NCBI RefSeq assembly: GCF_036711975.1
Contig: NC_091968.1
Location: forward strand, 16,182,001 to 16,246,000
Source: Onthophagus taurus
Lineage: Eukaryota > Arthropoda > Insecta > Coleoptera > Scarabaeidae
Length of the DNA: 64,000 nucleotides
Direction: 5' to 3'
Part shown: piece by piece, positions 21,281-31,408 of the stretch
Numbering within the stretch: position 1 is the first letter of the stretch
Layout: each line of letters begins with the position of its first letter
Notes under the pieces: generated by a model
Told to the model about the DNA's origin: nothing
Seen by the model: the letters and a program-made list of their open reading frames with translations, nothing else
The model's database searches: none
Position numbers and translations under genes: made by a program

Positions 21281-23291
21281 CAGGCTGATTTATAACATAC
21301 GGAGGAGACTAAATGGGTAGGTACTTGAGGTCAAACTGAAGAGATTTTCTTAATAATGTTTTGTTAAAATCTTAATAGTTACATAGATATCGCATGTTAA
21401 TTTTTTAAATAAGTTAGCGTCAACTTTTGAGAACCGCTGATATTCACTAAAGAACAATTAAAATACTTGTCAACGCCGTCCTCATTTTTGAAGGAGTTGT
21501 CAAAGTAGACAATTTAATTGTTTAGTTTTAATACGTAATTTATGAAAAGAAATAATAGATGTTAATTTATGAAACGGATAATAATAATGTTTTAAATGCA
21601 AAATTACAAAATCTCTAAAACAAGAAAATAACATGTATGTATGTATGTAGAGAGAGGGGTGCGTAATTTTTACGCGCACTTAGGCCCCAGCGGGCCCCTT
21701 GTGCATACTCCCTTGGAGGCTCGAGATGGTAGAGAAGATCTCGTTAGGTGAAGAAAATAACATAATAATAATAATAATCTCTATATAACATATGTTCAAA
21801 GTGCTGTCCTTGCATTTCGACGCACAACTGCGCACGACGAATCCAATTTAACGATAATCGTGGAAATCGTGGACATATGTCCTCTGCAGTGATGCGATGT
21901 CGTAGTTCGTCGATTGTATTAACCTCGGTGGCATATACTCTATCCTTCATGAATCCCCATAAAAAAAAGTCCAATGGGTTAAGATCGGGACTACGTGGTG
22001 GCCATGGAATAGGTCCACCTGGACCAATCCATTTTTGCCGAAAAGCATTATCGAGGAAATCTCGTACATTACGACTAAAATGTGCAGGACAACCGTCGTG
22101 CATAAACCACATCTCACGTCGCATAAGTAGCGGAATATCTTCCAGGAGTACTGGCAGATTTTCTTGTAAAATCTGTAAATAAGAAGTTCCATTAAGAGTT
22201 CCTGGTAATTCGAAAGGTCCTATTAACGTATTGTTCACAATTCCCGCCCATAGATTCACTCTGAATCGTTGTTGAAAAGAGCCTTGACAAATAACGTGTG
22301 GATTTTCGTCCGACCACACATGGGAATTGTGAACATTTAGAACACCATTTCTGGTAAAACAGCATTCATCCGTTACCAGTATACTGTCCGCAAAATCTGC
22401 TTCTCTGTTGGTACGATTTAGTAGCCACTCGCAAAATTGCAACCGCAAAGGATAGTCAGCGGGAGTCAGTCCTTGCACTTTTTGAAAATGATAGGGGTGT
22501 AAACCGTTACTTTTCAACGTACGCCAAACAAAATTCTGGGATACCTCGAGTTGGTGAGAAATTTGACGAGTACTCGTGCTTCGATCCGCTTCCACAATTT
22601 CTAGAATTTCTTCTTCCACATTCACTCCATGTCTGTTTAGTCTACCGCCACCAAGACCTTTCTTAGGTTGCAAATTTCCTGTCTCTCTTCCCCGCTGGAT
22701 TAACCGAAGAAAAGTGTTTTCAGAAGGGATCTGTCGATTTGGATATCGTTCTAAATGACGATACAGACGTCTTGCGCGTGCAGCGTTTTCTCCAGCAGCT
22801 CCATAAATAATAAGCATATCTACGTATTCTTCGTTACTGTACATTACCATTGTATTTTTTGATTAGTAAAAATTCTAATTTTGACGTTAAATGACATTGA
22901 TTATTAAAATTAAATGACATGTCCGTTGCTAGGTAACCAAGTCAACTGGATTGACAGCAATAAAAACATGGTATCAGCGGTTCTCAAAAAACAAACACCA
23001 GTTTTTGAGTGATTTAACAAATTTTTAAATAGCCGTAACTGCCATATTACAAAGATTTTATTATTGGTGCTAATCAGGCATTGCTTAAGTAACCCCGAAA
23101 TATTCGCAGTTTGAATTTAAACGTAGTGTAATACCGTATATCGTAAGAAATGCTGGGCAATTAATTCAACTTTAATGCTCTATATCTTTGTGATTATTAC
23201 GTTGTAGTCAAAACATTATTAAGAAATTATCTCCAGTTTGGCCCCTAGTACTTGCTCTTTTAATCTGCTCCGTATGTTATAAATCACCCTG
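21281..23291 (-). mobile_element. Mariner element with DD41D transposase, probably recently active
   Basis: The terminal repeats CAGGCTGATTTATAACATAC and its inverse GTATGTTATAAATCACCCTG are flanked by TA. Sub-terminal sequence on both sides shares GAGAACCGCTGAT-type and ATTAAGAAA blocks in inverse orientation. The element contains one uninterrupted transposase frame on the minus strand. Length is 2011 bp. Confidence 0.85.
21744..22850 (-). CDS. Mariner-family transposase, DD41D type, full length
   Basis: The enzyme cuts and rejoins DNA at TA sites. The 368-residue frame shows an N-terminal DUF4817-like helical DNA-binding segment (NEEYVDMLIIYGAAGENAA), a second helix-turn-helix (TSTRQISHQLEVSQNFVW), and the catalytic core: first Asp in ILVTDECCF, second in MHDGCPAHFS, third in SPDLNPLDFFLWG. 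I count 41 residues between the second and third Asp (the D of PLD), so this is DD41D rather than the classic mariner DD34D; rosa-type mariners have this spacing. All three catalytic residues and the reading frame are intact. The C-terminus ends in a run of Tyr (YYYYY) from a TAA/TAT microsatellite, which probably extended the frame past its original stop. Confidence 0.92.
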   Translation of the reverse strand: MVMYSNEEYVDMLIIYGAAGENAARARRLYRHLERYPNRQIPSENTFLRLIQRGRETGNLQPKKGLGGGRLNRHGVNVEEEILEIVEADRSTSTRQISHQLEVSQNFVWRTLKSNGLHPYHFQKVQGLTPADYPLRLQFCEWLLNRTNREADFADSILVTDECCFTRNGVLNVHNSHVWSDENPHVICQGSFQQRFRVNLWAGIVNNTLIGPFELPGTLNGTSYLQILQENLPVLLEDIPLLMRREMWFMHDGCPAHFSRNVRDFLDNAFRQKWIGPGGPIPWPPRSPDLNPLDFFLWGFMKDRVYATEVNTIDELRHRITAEDICPRFPRLSLNWIRRAQLCVEMQGQHFEHMLYRDYYYYYVIFFT

Positions 23292-24487
23292 TATAAACCT
23301 TGGCTCACCCTCATATTTTTTTTTATTATTAGTGATATAGGAAAACCATTTGGAATGCATAGTCAGACCGTTAAAACGGATTATTACGACATGAAATCAT
23401 TCTCTTTGCACTTCCGGTTATACCGGATGTGAGTACTAATTTCGCTATTTTTTAAAATCTATAATTCTTTTTTCAGTTGGGTAGATTGCATAATTTCACA
23501 TAACTTTTACTTGAAAAAATTTTTACGATCGCTTATAATTTTTGAAAAAAAAATTATTTTCGTTATTTTTTAACGTTTTAGTACCTTCAGAAAATGTATT
23601 ACAACTTTTGACGCATAGTAGCTAGGTTAATAGTATAAACTACGTTATGTTCCTCTTGATTTGCTATTTCTCGAGCAGTGATCACAATGGATATTGTACA
23701 TTGTAAGTTACTATCAGCTACAGAACATTTAGTGTAAAAGAACAAAAAATAAAGAAAAGAAATAAAAAATCAAAAATAATTGAATTAAACCTAATTGTTT
23801 GATCGCGTTTTTTTTGTTAAAATTAATTTAATACAACTATTAATTTATACCATTATTAAAAAGGAACCACTGACTAAAGTATAGCAACAGTGATCACTGC
23901 TCGAGAAATAGCAAATCAAGAGGGACATAGCGTAGTTTATACTATTAACCTAGCTACTATCCGTCAAAAGTTGTAATACGTTTTCAAGTAAAAGTTATGT
24001 GAAATTATGCTGTCTACCCAACAGAAGAAAAAAAAATTATAGATATAAAAAAATAGCGAAGTTAGTACTCACATCCGGTATAACCGGAAGTACAAAGAGA
24101 ATGATTTCATGTCGTGATAATCCGTTTTAACAGCCTAATTATGCATTTCAAATGGTTTTCTTATATCACTAATAATAAAAAAAACATAGGGGTGAGCCAC
24201 TTCTCAGGGACACTCGGTATACATTTTTTTATGTCGTTGAAGTTAGCAACGGATTCAGAAACGAAATTCACATTTTTACAGCGGACCAAACAAATAGTGT
24301 ACTCTATCTATAATTTCGTATTTATTAGTGATAATAACCAAAAAACATCAAAATTAGCATTAAAGAGAGTAAAATAGATAACCCCTCTAAAACTTTCAAG
24401 TAAAATTCATTATTATTACATAAAAATCACCCTTTCATTATGTGAAAAACTCCAATTTGCATTGAAAAAGCTTGATGATCCATTAAG

Positions 24488-25730
24488 TCAACCCCAAATA
24501 TCAAAATCACTATTTCGAATAACATATCTAAGCACCACCCGGAAATTCAGGGGATAAAGGGTCGAAATCACCCCCGAAATACGTAAAAAATTCATAACTT
24601 TCTTGACAAATTTTGTGACACCACCAAACTCAGTCCAAAGATCGAAAATAAGGTTTCGAATAACATATCCGCGAGATTCGCGGAAATTCAGGGGATAAGG
24701 GGTCGAAATCACCCCCGAAATACGTAAAAAATTCATAACTTTCTTGAAAAATTTTGTGACACCACCAAACTCAGTCCAAAGATCGAAAATAAGGTTTCGA
24801 ATAACATATCCGCGAGATTCGCGGAAATTCAGGGGATAAGGGGTCGAAATCACCCCCGAAATACGTAAAAAATTCATAACTTTCTTGACAAATTTTGTGA
24901 CACCACCAAACTCAGTCCAAAGATCGAAAATAAGGTTTCGAATAACATATCCGCGAGATTCGCCGAAATTCAGGGGATAAGGGGTCGAAATCACCCCCGA
25001 AATACGTAAAAAATTCATAACTTTCTTGACAAATTTTGTGACACCACCAAACTCAGTCCAAAGATCGAAAATAAGGTTTCGAATAACATATCCGCGAGAT
25101 TCGCCGAAATTCAGGGGATAAGGGGTCGAAATCACCCCCGAAATACGTAAAAAATTCATAACTTTCTTGACAAATTTTGTGACACCACCAAACTCAGTCC
25201 AAAGATCGAAAATAAGGTTTCGAATAACATATCCGCGAGATTCGCGGAAATTCAGGGGATAAGGGGTCGAAATCACCCCCGAAATACGTAAAAAATTCAT
25301 AACTTTCTTGACAAATTTTGTGACACCACCAAACTCAGTCCAAAGATCGAAAATAAGGTTTCGAATAACATATCCGCGAGATTCGCCGAAATTCAGGGGA
25401 TAAGGGGTCGAAATCACCCCCGAAATACGTAAAAAATTCATAACTTTCTTGACAAATTTTGTGACACCACCAAACTCAGTCCAAAGATCGAAAATAAGGT
25501 TTCGAATAACATATCCGCGAGATTCGCCGAAATTCAGGGGATAAGGGGTCGAAATCACCCCCGAAATACGTAAAAAATTCATAACTTTCTTGACAAATTT
25601 TGTGACACCACCAAACTCAGTCCAAAGATCGAAAATAAGGTTTCGAATAACATATCCGCGAGATTCGCCGAAATTCAGGGGATAAGGTGTCGAAATCACC
25701 CCCGAAATACGTAAAAAATTCATAACTGAT
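24488..25730 (-). repeat. Left arm: nine tandem copies of a 141-bp unit
   Basis: Marker TTCATAACT recurs at 24591 and then every 141 bp to 25719. Copies are almost identical and differ mainly at one site (GCGGAAATTC versus GCCGAAATTC); the outermost is diverged (CACCACCCGGAAATTC). Each unit holds the small palindrome CCGCGAGATTCGCGG. Because 141 is a multiple of three, a 47-residue repeat stays open on the minus strand (445 codons); I regard this as a by-product. Confidence 0.9.
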
Positions 25731-25736
25731 TTTATC

Positions 25737-27023
25737 TTGGGACAATATTCATATAATGGACAAACGATTTCATTAAGTAGCTCTGACTTTAGAACGTTAA
25801 TATCAACCGAAAACATGGGTTGCAATAATCTGCAACCTATGTGTTCATGGGTTGCAGATTATTGCATAGATTCTCTGGCATTTACTTTTTTTAAAGACCG
25901 CGAAGACATTTATTACATCGACACAATATCCGTCCAAATTTTGCTTTCAGATCAGATAAAGAATCTGTCTAAATTTTTACCTTTTACAAAATCACTTAAA
26001 GGAGTCCGTTTTATTCTGTTGCCCCACAATTGTAACAACAATCACTGGATATTAATTATATTAGATTTGACTACTAACTCTATTTGTATTTTGAATCCTG
26101 GTAAATATTATCGTATATCACACGAGGAAATTGTAAAAAAGGTTAAAAGACTATTTTCCACTAGAGACCGTCTATACCTACACGAAGACAAACTAAATGC
26201 TAGGAAGTGGAAACTAACAACAATAGCATATCCTACCCAAGAGACTGAAGATTCAATCAATTGTGGAGTCTATGTTATATGGTATATGATGGTTTTGCAA
26301 AAAAATGAAACACTGCAATATTTGTCAACATCATTATTACAAAGTAATTTTTATCCTGACCTTTTCAGAATTTCTTTACAAAATGTTTTATTACTGTCAT
26401 CTGACGTTATGTATGATAAATGTTTTAAATGTGGTATAGGATCACAGGAAAACTATAAACTAGTAGGCTGCAACTTATGTAACAGATGGTTACATATAGA
26501 TCGTTGCTCGAACATATCTAATCTAATTTCTATAGATACCATTAAACTTCGCAACTTTGTTTATAGTTGCCCATTATGTCAACACTATAAACCAGGTTTA
26601 TTCAACACATCAAGTACAATTAAAAATGTTGCGTTGGATAATATGTCTCTAAAATATTTTGTGATTCATTACAAAAACGAGTTACAAGAAATATACAATA
26701 CGAGGGACACAAACGATTTTTGTGAGCGGTACCGCTCTGTTAATAAACCAGAGTACCATTTGAAATGGGATATGTCAACTCCGTTTATATCATTTAGTGC
26801 GGCAGTCTATATATGTAGAAAGATAATGTCAACAACCAATATACCAGACAAGACATTTGTGAAATATGTTCTTCTGGGATTTCTGAATTTAAAAATTATA
26901 CGTAAATATTACGGAATGAACGATGAAGCAAGCTTCTTTGAGCAATATAAAACGCTTTATGATATTACGGATAGGGATCATGTTTATCCAGATCACTACA
27001 CATTAGACCAAATTCAGTTTTAA
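25737..27023 (+). CDS. Ulp1/SENP-like (C48) cysteine peptidase fused to a PHD finger
   Basis: Ulp1-type peptidases remove SUMO or related modifiers; PHD fingers often read histone tails. The frame is open from about 25690; the first ATG is 25815, but residues upstream (SLSSSDFRTLIS) already fit a Ulp1 N-terminus, so the start may be spliced or lost. Counting from 25737: WVADYCID near 39-45; His103 in NNHWILIILD; an Asn (120, ILNPG) where Asp is usual; Gln168 in PTQ; catalytic Cys176 in SINCGVYVIWYM. A C4HC3 PHD finger follows (C229, C232, C245, C248, H253, C257, C278, C281). The last 140 residues (SLKYFVIHYKNELQEIYNTR onward) are unrecognised. There are no stops. It sits alone in the loop between the inverted arrays. 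Confidence 0.8.
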   Translation: MGQYSYNGQTISLSSSDFRTLISTENMGCNNLQPMCSWVADYCIDSLAFTFFKDREDIYYIDTISVQILLSDQIKNLSKFLPFTKSLKGVRFILLPHNCNNNHWILIILDLTTNSICILNPGKYYRISHEEIVKKVKRLFSTRDRLYLHEDKLNARKWKLTTIAYPTQETEDSINCGVYVIWYMMVLQKNETLQYLSTSLLQSNFYPDLFRISLQNVLLLSSDVMYDKCFKCGIGSQENYKLVGCNLCNRWLHIDRCSNISNLISIDTIKLRNFVYSCPLCQHYKPGLFNTSSTIKNVALDNMSLKYFVIHYKNELQEIYNTRDTNDFCERYRSVNKPEYHLKWDMSTPFISFSAAVYICRKIMSTTNIPDKTFVKYVLLGFLNLKIIRKYYGMNDEASFFEQYKTLYDITDRDHVYPDHYTLDQIQF

Positions 27024-27102
27024 GTACAATACTTATTTATATATACAATTATTATTATACACCCTTTATCAACATAATTTCCGCGCGTCTCATAGATAAT
27101 AT

Positions 27103-27837
27103 ATGTTATTGGAATTCGATCTCTGGGCTGAGTTTGGTGGTGTCACAAAATTTGTCAAGAAAGTTATGAATTTTTTACGTATGTCGGGGGTGATTTCGAC
27201 CCCTTATCCCCTGAATTTCGGCGAATCTCGCGGATATGTTATTCGAAACCTTATTTTCGATCTTTGGACAGAGTTTGGTGGTGTCACAAAATTTGTCAAG
27301 AAAGTTATGAATTTTTTACGTATTTCGGGGGTGATTTCGACCCCTTATCCCCTGAATTTCCGCGAATCTCGCGGATATGTTATTCGAAACCTTATTTTCG
27401 ATCTTTGGACAGAGTTTGGTGGTGTCACAAAATTTGTCAAGAAAGTTATGAATTTTTTACGTATTTCGGGGGTGATTTCGACCCCTTATCCCCTGAATTT
27501 CCGCGAATCTCGCGGATATGTTATTCGAAACCTTATTTTCGATCTTTGGACTGAGTTTGGTGGTGTCACAAAATTTGTCAAGAAAGTTATGAATTTTTTA
27601 CGTATTTCGGGGGTGATTTCGACCCCTTATCCCCTGAATTTCCGCGAATCTCGCGGATATGTTATTCGAAACCTTATTTTCGATCTTTGGACTGAGTTTG
27701 GTGGTGTCACAAAATTTTTCAAGAAAGTTATGAATTTTTTACGTATTTCGGGGGTGATTTCGACCCTTTATCCCCTGAATTTCCGGGTGGTGCTTAGATA
27801 TGTTATTCGAAATAGTGATTTTGATATTTGGGGTTGA
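27103..27837 (+). repeat. Right arm: five tandem copies of the 141-bp unit
   Basis: Inverted relative to the left arm. The marker AAGTTATGAA recurs at 27161 and every 141 bp to 27725. The outermost unit is diverged in the same way as the left outermost (TTCCGGGTGGTGCT). The first inner copy reads ATGTCGGGGG where others read ATTTCGGGGG. The open 244-codon frame is the same 47-residue repeat. Confidence 0.9.
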
Positions 27838-28109
27838 CTTAATGGATCATCAAGCTTTTTCAATGCAAATTGGAGTTTTTCACATAATGAAAGGGTGATT
27901 TTTATGTAATAATAATGAATTTTACTTGAAAGTTTTAGAGGGGTTATCTATTTTACTCTCTTTAATGCTAATTTTGATGTTTTTTTGGTTGTTATCACTA
28001 ATAAATACGAAATTATAGATAGAGTACACTATTTGTTTGGTCCGCTGTAAAAATGTGAATTTCGTTTCTGAATCCGTTGCTAACTTCAACGACATAATTT
28101 TTTTGCACT

Positions 28110-28625
28110 TTTAACAACCTCAGCGAATTGAAACGCGGCCTTAAACGTTGTTTTAAAACGCCTGTTTAAAACCTATATTGCAACAAATTTTAAAAAGCAT
28201 AGTTGTTTACCTATACAAGAGAAAAAAACAGCAAAAATTAATTATAATAAACATCTTTAAACTAATAGATGTTTGAAAAATTTCGGGAACACGGTTATGT
28301 TGGGTAAATTAATGATTCAAAGAACAACAATTCTTTTTGATTCACTATGTATACGAAGTGGTTTCATGTCTTCGTAATTTTGGGACCTTGTGTACACATA
28401 GGTTGGCAGCACTGATTACGACTGCCAACACAAATTGATACATAATCGAACATTTTATAATTTGTCAAAACCATAAGAAACACAAAACAAGTAAAACACT
28501 ACAATAAATCTACTTTAAGTTTTAAACGAATAGGTAAGACCGATATTACCGATATTTTTAAACGTAAAGTATAATATAGTTAAACTTGTTCGTTTCCTGT
28601 TTAGTATTAGAATTTAACATTAAAA
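28110..28625 (+). promoter_or_regulatory. Upstream region and 5' UTR of YJU2B
   Basis: The 500 bp between the foldback end and the YJU2B start have no repeats I can define. They must contain the promoter and leader of the next gene, so the transposon lies about 0.5 kb from the start codon. No TATA box stands out. Confidence 0.35.
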
Positions 28626-29678
28626 ATGGGTGAACGTAAAGGAACCAACAAATATTACCCTCCGGATTACGATCCCAAAGCTGGAGGTTTAAACAAATGG
28701 CAAGGTACACATGCTTTAAGAGAAAGAGCCCGGAAAATCTCTCAAGGGATAATAATAATTCGTTTTGAAATGCCGTACAATATCTGGTGCGAAGGTTGTA
28801 ATAATCACATTGGAATGGGCGTTAGATACAACGCTGAAAAAACCAAAGTGGGAATGTACTACACCACACCTGTTTATCAATTCAAAATGAAATGCCACCT
28901 TTGTGACAATCACTTTGTAATTAAAACCGATCCTGGAAATTTGGATTATATAATTTTATCAGGGGCAAGACGGCAAGAGAATCGATGGGATCCTTTAAAG
29001 AACGAACAAATTGTACCAGAGACAAAAGAAGTACAAAAAAGACTTTTTGATGATTCCATGTTTAAATTGGAACATCAAAGCGACGATAAAAGTATTGCAG
29101 AAAGTACAAAACCACGATTAGCAAAATTATTTTCTAGAAATGAAGACGTTTGGGGCGATGTTTACACAGCTAATCAAAAATTAAGGGGGGAATTTAGAAA
29201 GAAATCCGCTGAGATAAAAAAGAATTACATGGCAGATAAAAATATCTTATCTAAATATGGTTTAAACATCCCTTTATTACCTGAAAAAGAGGAAGATGAA
29301 AGAATTGCATCTTTATTATGTATGAAATTGACACCAAGTAAAGATATTAAAGAAACCACCGAAATTGCTAGGAAAGAGATTATAAGTCGTTCATCGTTAC
29401 CGACAAGTAATTTTAATAATTTAAAAGAACAAAAAGCTTTGAAGATTCTTAATAATGATTCGTTTAAATTATTGGGACTTGTTCGTAAATCTAGTCAAAA
29501 GATTGATTCAAAAACATCTAATGATCAAAGTTCTACGAGTTTAACGCAAAAAGATCCCGTAGAAGTTCCTGCGAAAAAAAGTAAAACTGATCAAGTCAAT
29601 GTTGATGCAAAATCTATGAAGCAAAAATCTTTGGTGGGATATGAATGTGAAAGTAGCGAATCGGAAACTGCAGATTAA
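28626..29678 (+). CDS. YJU2B: YJU2B (CCDC130) splicing-factor homologue, CWC16 family
   Basis: CWC16 proteins (Yju2, CCDC94, CCDC130) act with the spliceosome in the nucleus. The 350-residue product starts MGERKGTNKYYPPDYDP, the hallmark of the CCDC130 branch, followed by LRERARKISQGIIIIRFEMP and a four-Cys metal site (C55, C58 in WCEGCNNHIGMGVRYNAEK; C90, C93 in MKCHLCDNHF). The basic/acidic C-terminus (Lys/Ser-rich, ending ESSESETAD) is typical and variable. The ATG follows an AACATTAAAAATG context. The gene is one uninterrupted exon, with AATAAATAAA poly-A signals at about 29702. It stands between two large palindromic transposons and shows no damage. Length is close to family norm (human about 400). 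Confidence 0.95.
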   Translation: MGERKGTNKYYPPDYDPKAGGLNKWQGTHALRERARKISQGIIIIRFEMPYNIWCEGCNNHIGMGVRYNAEKTKVGMYYTTPVYQFKMKCHLCDNHFVIKTDPGNLDYIILSGARRQENRWDPLKNEQIVPETKEVQKRLFDDSMFKLEHQSDDKSIAESTKPRLAKLFSRNEDVWGDVYTANQKLRGEFRKKSAEIKKNYMADKNILSKYGLNIPLLPEKEEDERIASLLCMKLTPSKDIKETTEIARKEIISRSSLPTSNFNNLKEQKALKILNNDSFKLLGLVRKSSQKIDSKTSNDQSSTSLTQKDPVEVPAKKSKTDQVNVDAKSMKQKSLVGYECESSESETAD

Positions 29679-29699
29679 TGTGGATAACTTTTATTTTTA

Positions 29700-29843
29700 T
29701 GAAAATAAATAAATTATACTTTAACTAAAACTTTTAAGAATTTTAAATTGTGTATACTGTAACGTTCATTACAGCATTACAAGATGCTTTACAAAACAGT
29801 TTCTTTCATTTCATTATTATTCCATACATTTCTATACATTCTA
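29700..29843 (+). terminator. 3' UTR and poly-A signals of YJU2B
   Basis: AAAATAAATAAATTAT begins about 20 nt after the stop and contains overlapping AATAAA signals. The family-D palindrome begins at 29844, so the transcript must end within about 150 nt to avoid it. Confidence 0.5.
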
Positions 29844-30830
29844 CAGGTGTCTCAGTGAGACCGGTCATTAGACGTTTCTGGGGTTCTGGCCAAAATAAAA
29901 ATTTGAGAATACAGACATAAGTATTATCAATTACGTTCTCTTCGACTAAAATATTTTCAGACTTCTAGCACTTCCGGTTATACCGGAAGTCGCCACCTAC
30001 TTTATTTTTTTAAATGGAACATCCTGTATATTTTTACATATTTGGATTTGTCTATTTTGAAGGTTTATAAATTACTTTACTTTTTCCAATTTGATTCGGC
30101 CGTTCTCGAGTTATTCGAATTTTTCTAGAAAAATCTGCTCCAGCAGACATTTGTTCAAAAAATCAGAGAACACTCGATTTTTGGGATATCAATTTAGGAT
30201 TCAGAACATGCTTAAGCAACATGATGGAGTATGTTTTGGTGCCGAGAACGGCTGTCTAGAACGTTTGGTCACTTTACTATGGCACGTTAACTTTTCAAAA
30301 TTTGGAAGTACCATAACTCCATTTTTTTAAATGGCACCCCCATATTTTATTACTTAGTCGTCTTCGGTGTCTCATTGTTTTCACATCTTTTATATCCCAT
30401 GTGTCCCATACCTAACATTAATAGTTTGGGAGATAATTAGGGTTTTTTGAAAAATGCACACATATCATAAGGATATTTAGCCTAGTGTGCCATGAAAAAC
30501 AAGCCTTTTCAATGAGTTCTTGTCAAAGACTCACTTGTTTACGTCACTTGATGCATGTGAGCTAATAATTATCTGTTAGGTCCCTTAATATTAGTTCTGA
30601 AAAGAGTTAAAATCGATAACAATAACGAAAGTAACATTTATACAAATCAAGAAATTCTTAATTTATTTTTTATGCATAAAAAGCGCGACAAAGTTCGTAG
30701 TATGATTACCAGATCTACTTTGGCAGCTCGAATTGAGGTGTTGACTGGGCTCGAAATAAGCCAAGGTATTCACCTCTTCCGTTGCATTATCTACTACATT
30801 TTTTGGTCTGTTTAACACGTGATTAATTCG

Positions 30831-31046
30831 TCAAAAATGCAAAAAATTTGCTTCTATTCTTCTAAATTTACCTTTTATCATCGAAGGTAAATGTGGATAA
30901 TTTTCATTAAGCATTCTGCAAGTTCTACTAAGAACTTTGTCGCACTTTTCCTGCACAAAAAATAAATTATGGATTTCTTCATTTGTATAAACATTATTTA
31001 CGTTATTAATATCCATTTTAACTGGTTTTAGATTCACAAGCATCAA
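30831..31046 (-). pseudogene. DUF4817-like N-terminus of a mariner transposase
   Basis: The minus strand reads YTNEEIHNLFFVQEKCDKVL then NENYPHLPSMIKGKFRRIEA, the same pattern as the N-terminal helices of the DD41D transposases at 22850 and 41405. The mirror arm at about 30600-30720 (+) encodes a related copy (IYTNQEILNLFFMHKKRDKV). No catalytic core follows on either side. The palindrome therefore appears to be two inverted copies of the 5' end of a mariner. Confidence 0.55.
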
Positions 31047-31408
31047 ACAACGTAAATCGGACTTTAACGTTTGTCAATAAGTCATTAAACATTTGTTTTC
31101 CATGGCACACTAGGTTAATATCGATATGATATGTGAGCATTTTTATATATATATATAAAAGATGTAAAATGAGGCGCCGAAGACGACTAAGCAATAAAAT
31201 ATGTGGGGTGCCATTTAAAAAAATGAAGTTACGGTGCTTCCAAATTTCGAAAAGTTAACGTGTCATAGTAGAGTGACCAAACGATCTAGACAGCCGTTCT
31301 CGCCACCAAAACATACTCCATCATGTTGTTTAAGCATGTTCTGAATCCTAAATTGATATCTCAAAAATCGAGTGTTCTATGATTTTTTGAACAAATGTCC
31401 ACTGGAGC

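Larger units (their letters stand above)
21034..24217. mobile_element. Palindromic mariner-type element (family F, copy 1) carrying nested insertions
   Basis: The ends CCGGGTGTCCCTCAG and CTGAGGGACACTCGG-type inverse are flanked by TA. The inner arms (CGGATTATTACGACATGAAA, GGTTATACCGGATGTGAGT, TTCTCGAGCAGTGATCAC) mirror each other around about 23750. The left arm is split by a block (21064-23303) containing a DD41D mariner and a small Harbinger-like MITE. An uninterrupted copy of the same family is at 50458-51861. Confidence 0.8.
24223..28104. mobile_element. Foldback element: inverted 141-bp arrays flanking a Ulp1-PHD gene
   Basis: The outer ends mirror each other (left ATGTCGTTGAAGTTAGCAAC from 24231; right GTTGCTAACTTCAACGACAT ending 28095). 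The mirrored flank runs about 260 bp and then enters tandem arrays of a 141-bp unit in opposite orientation. The loop holds one gene. Both ends are bordered by an ATTTTTTT run that could be an 8-9-bp target duplication, but it is low complexity. FB/NOF elements of Drosophila have this general plan: long inverted arms of tandem repeats around a coding loop. No transposase is seen, so it is presumably mobilised in trans. Confidence 0.8.

Noticed and set aside
24488..25825. 445-codon minus-strand frame of 47-residue repeats, and its 244-codon counterpart at 27103
   Set aside because: Explained by a 141-bp (3 x 47) non-coding tandem unit; every copy is open because the copies are homogenised. The start of the long frame is antisense to the Ulp1 gene.
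24488..27837. Regularly spaced repeats resembling a CRISPR-like array
   Set aside because: Units are contiguous tandem repeats without unique spacers, in inverted arms of a eukaryotic transposon.
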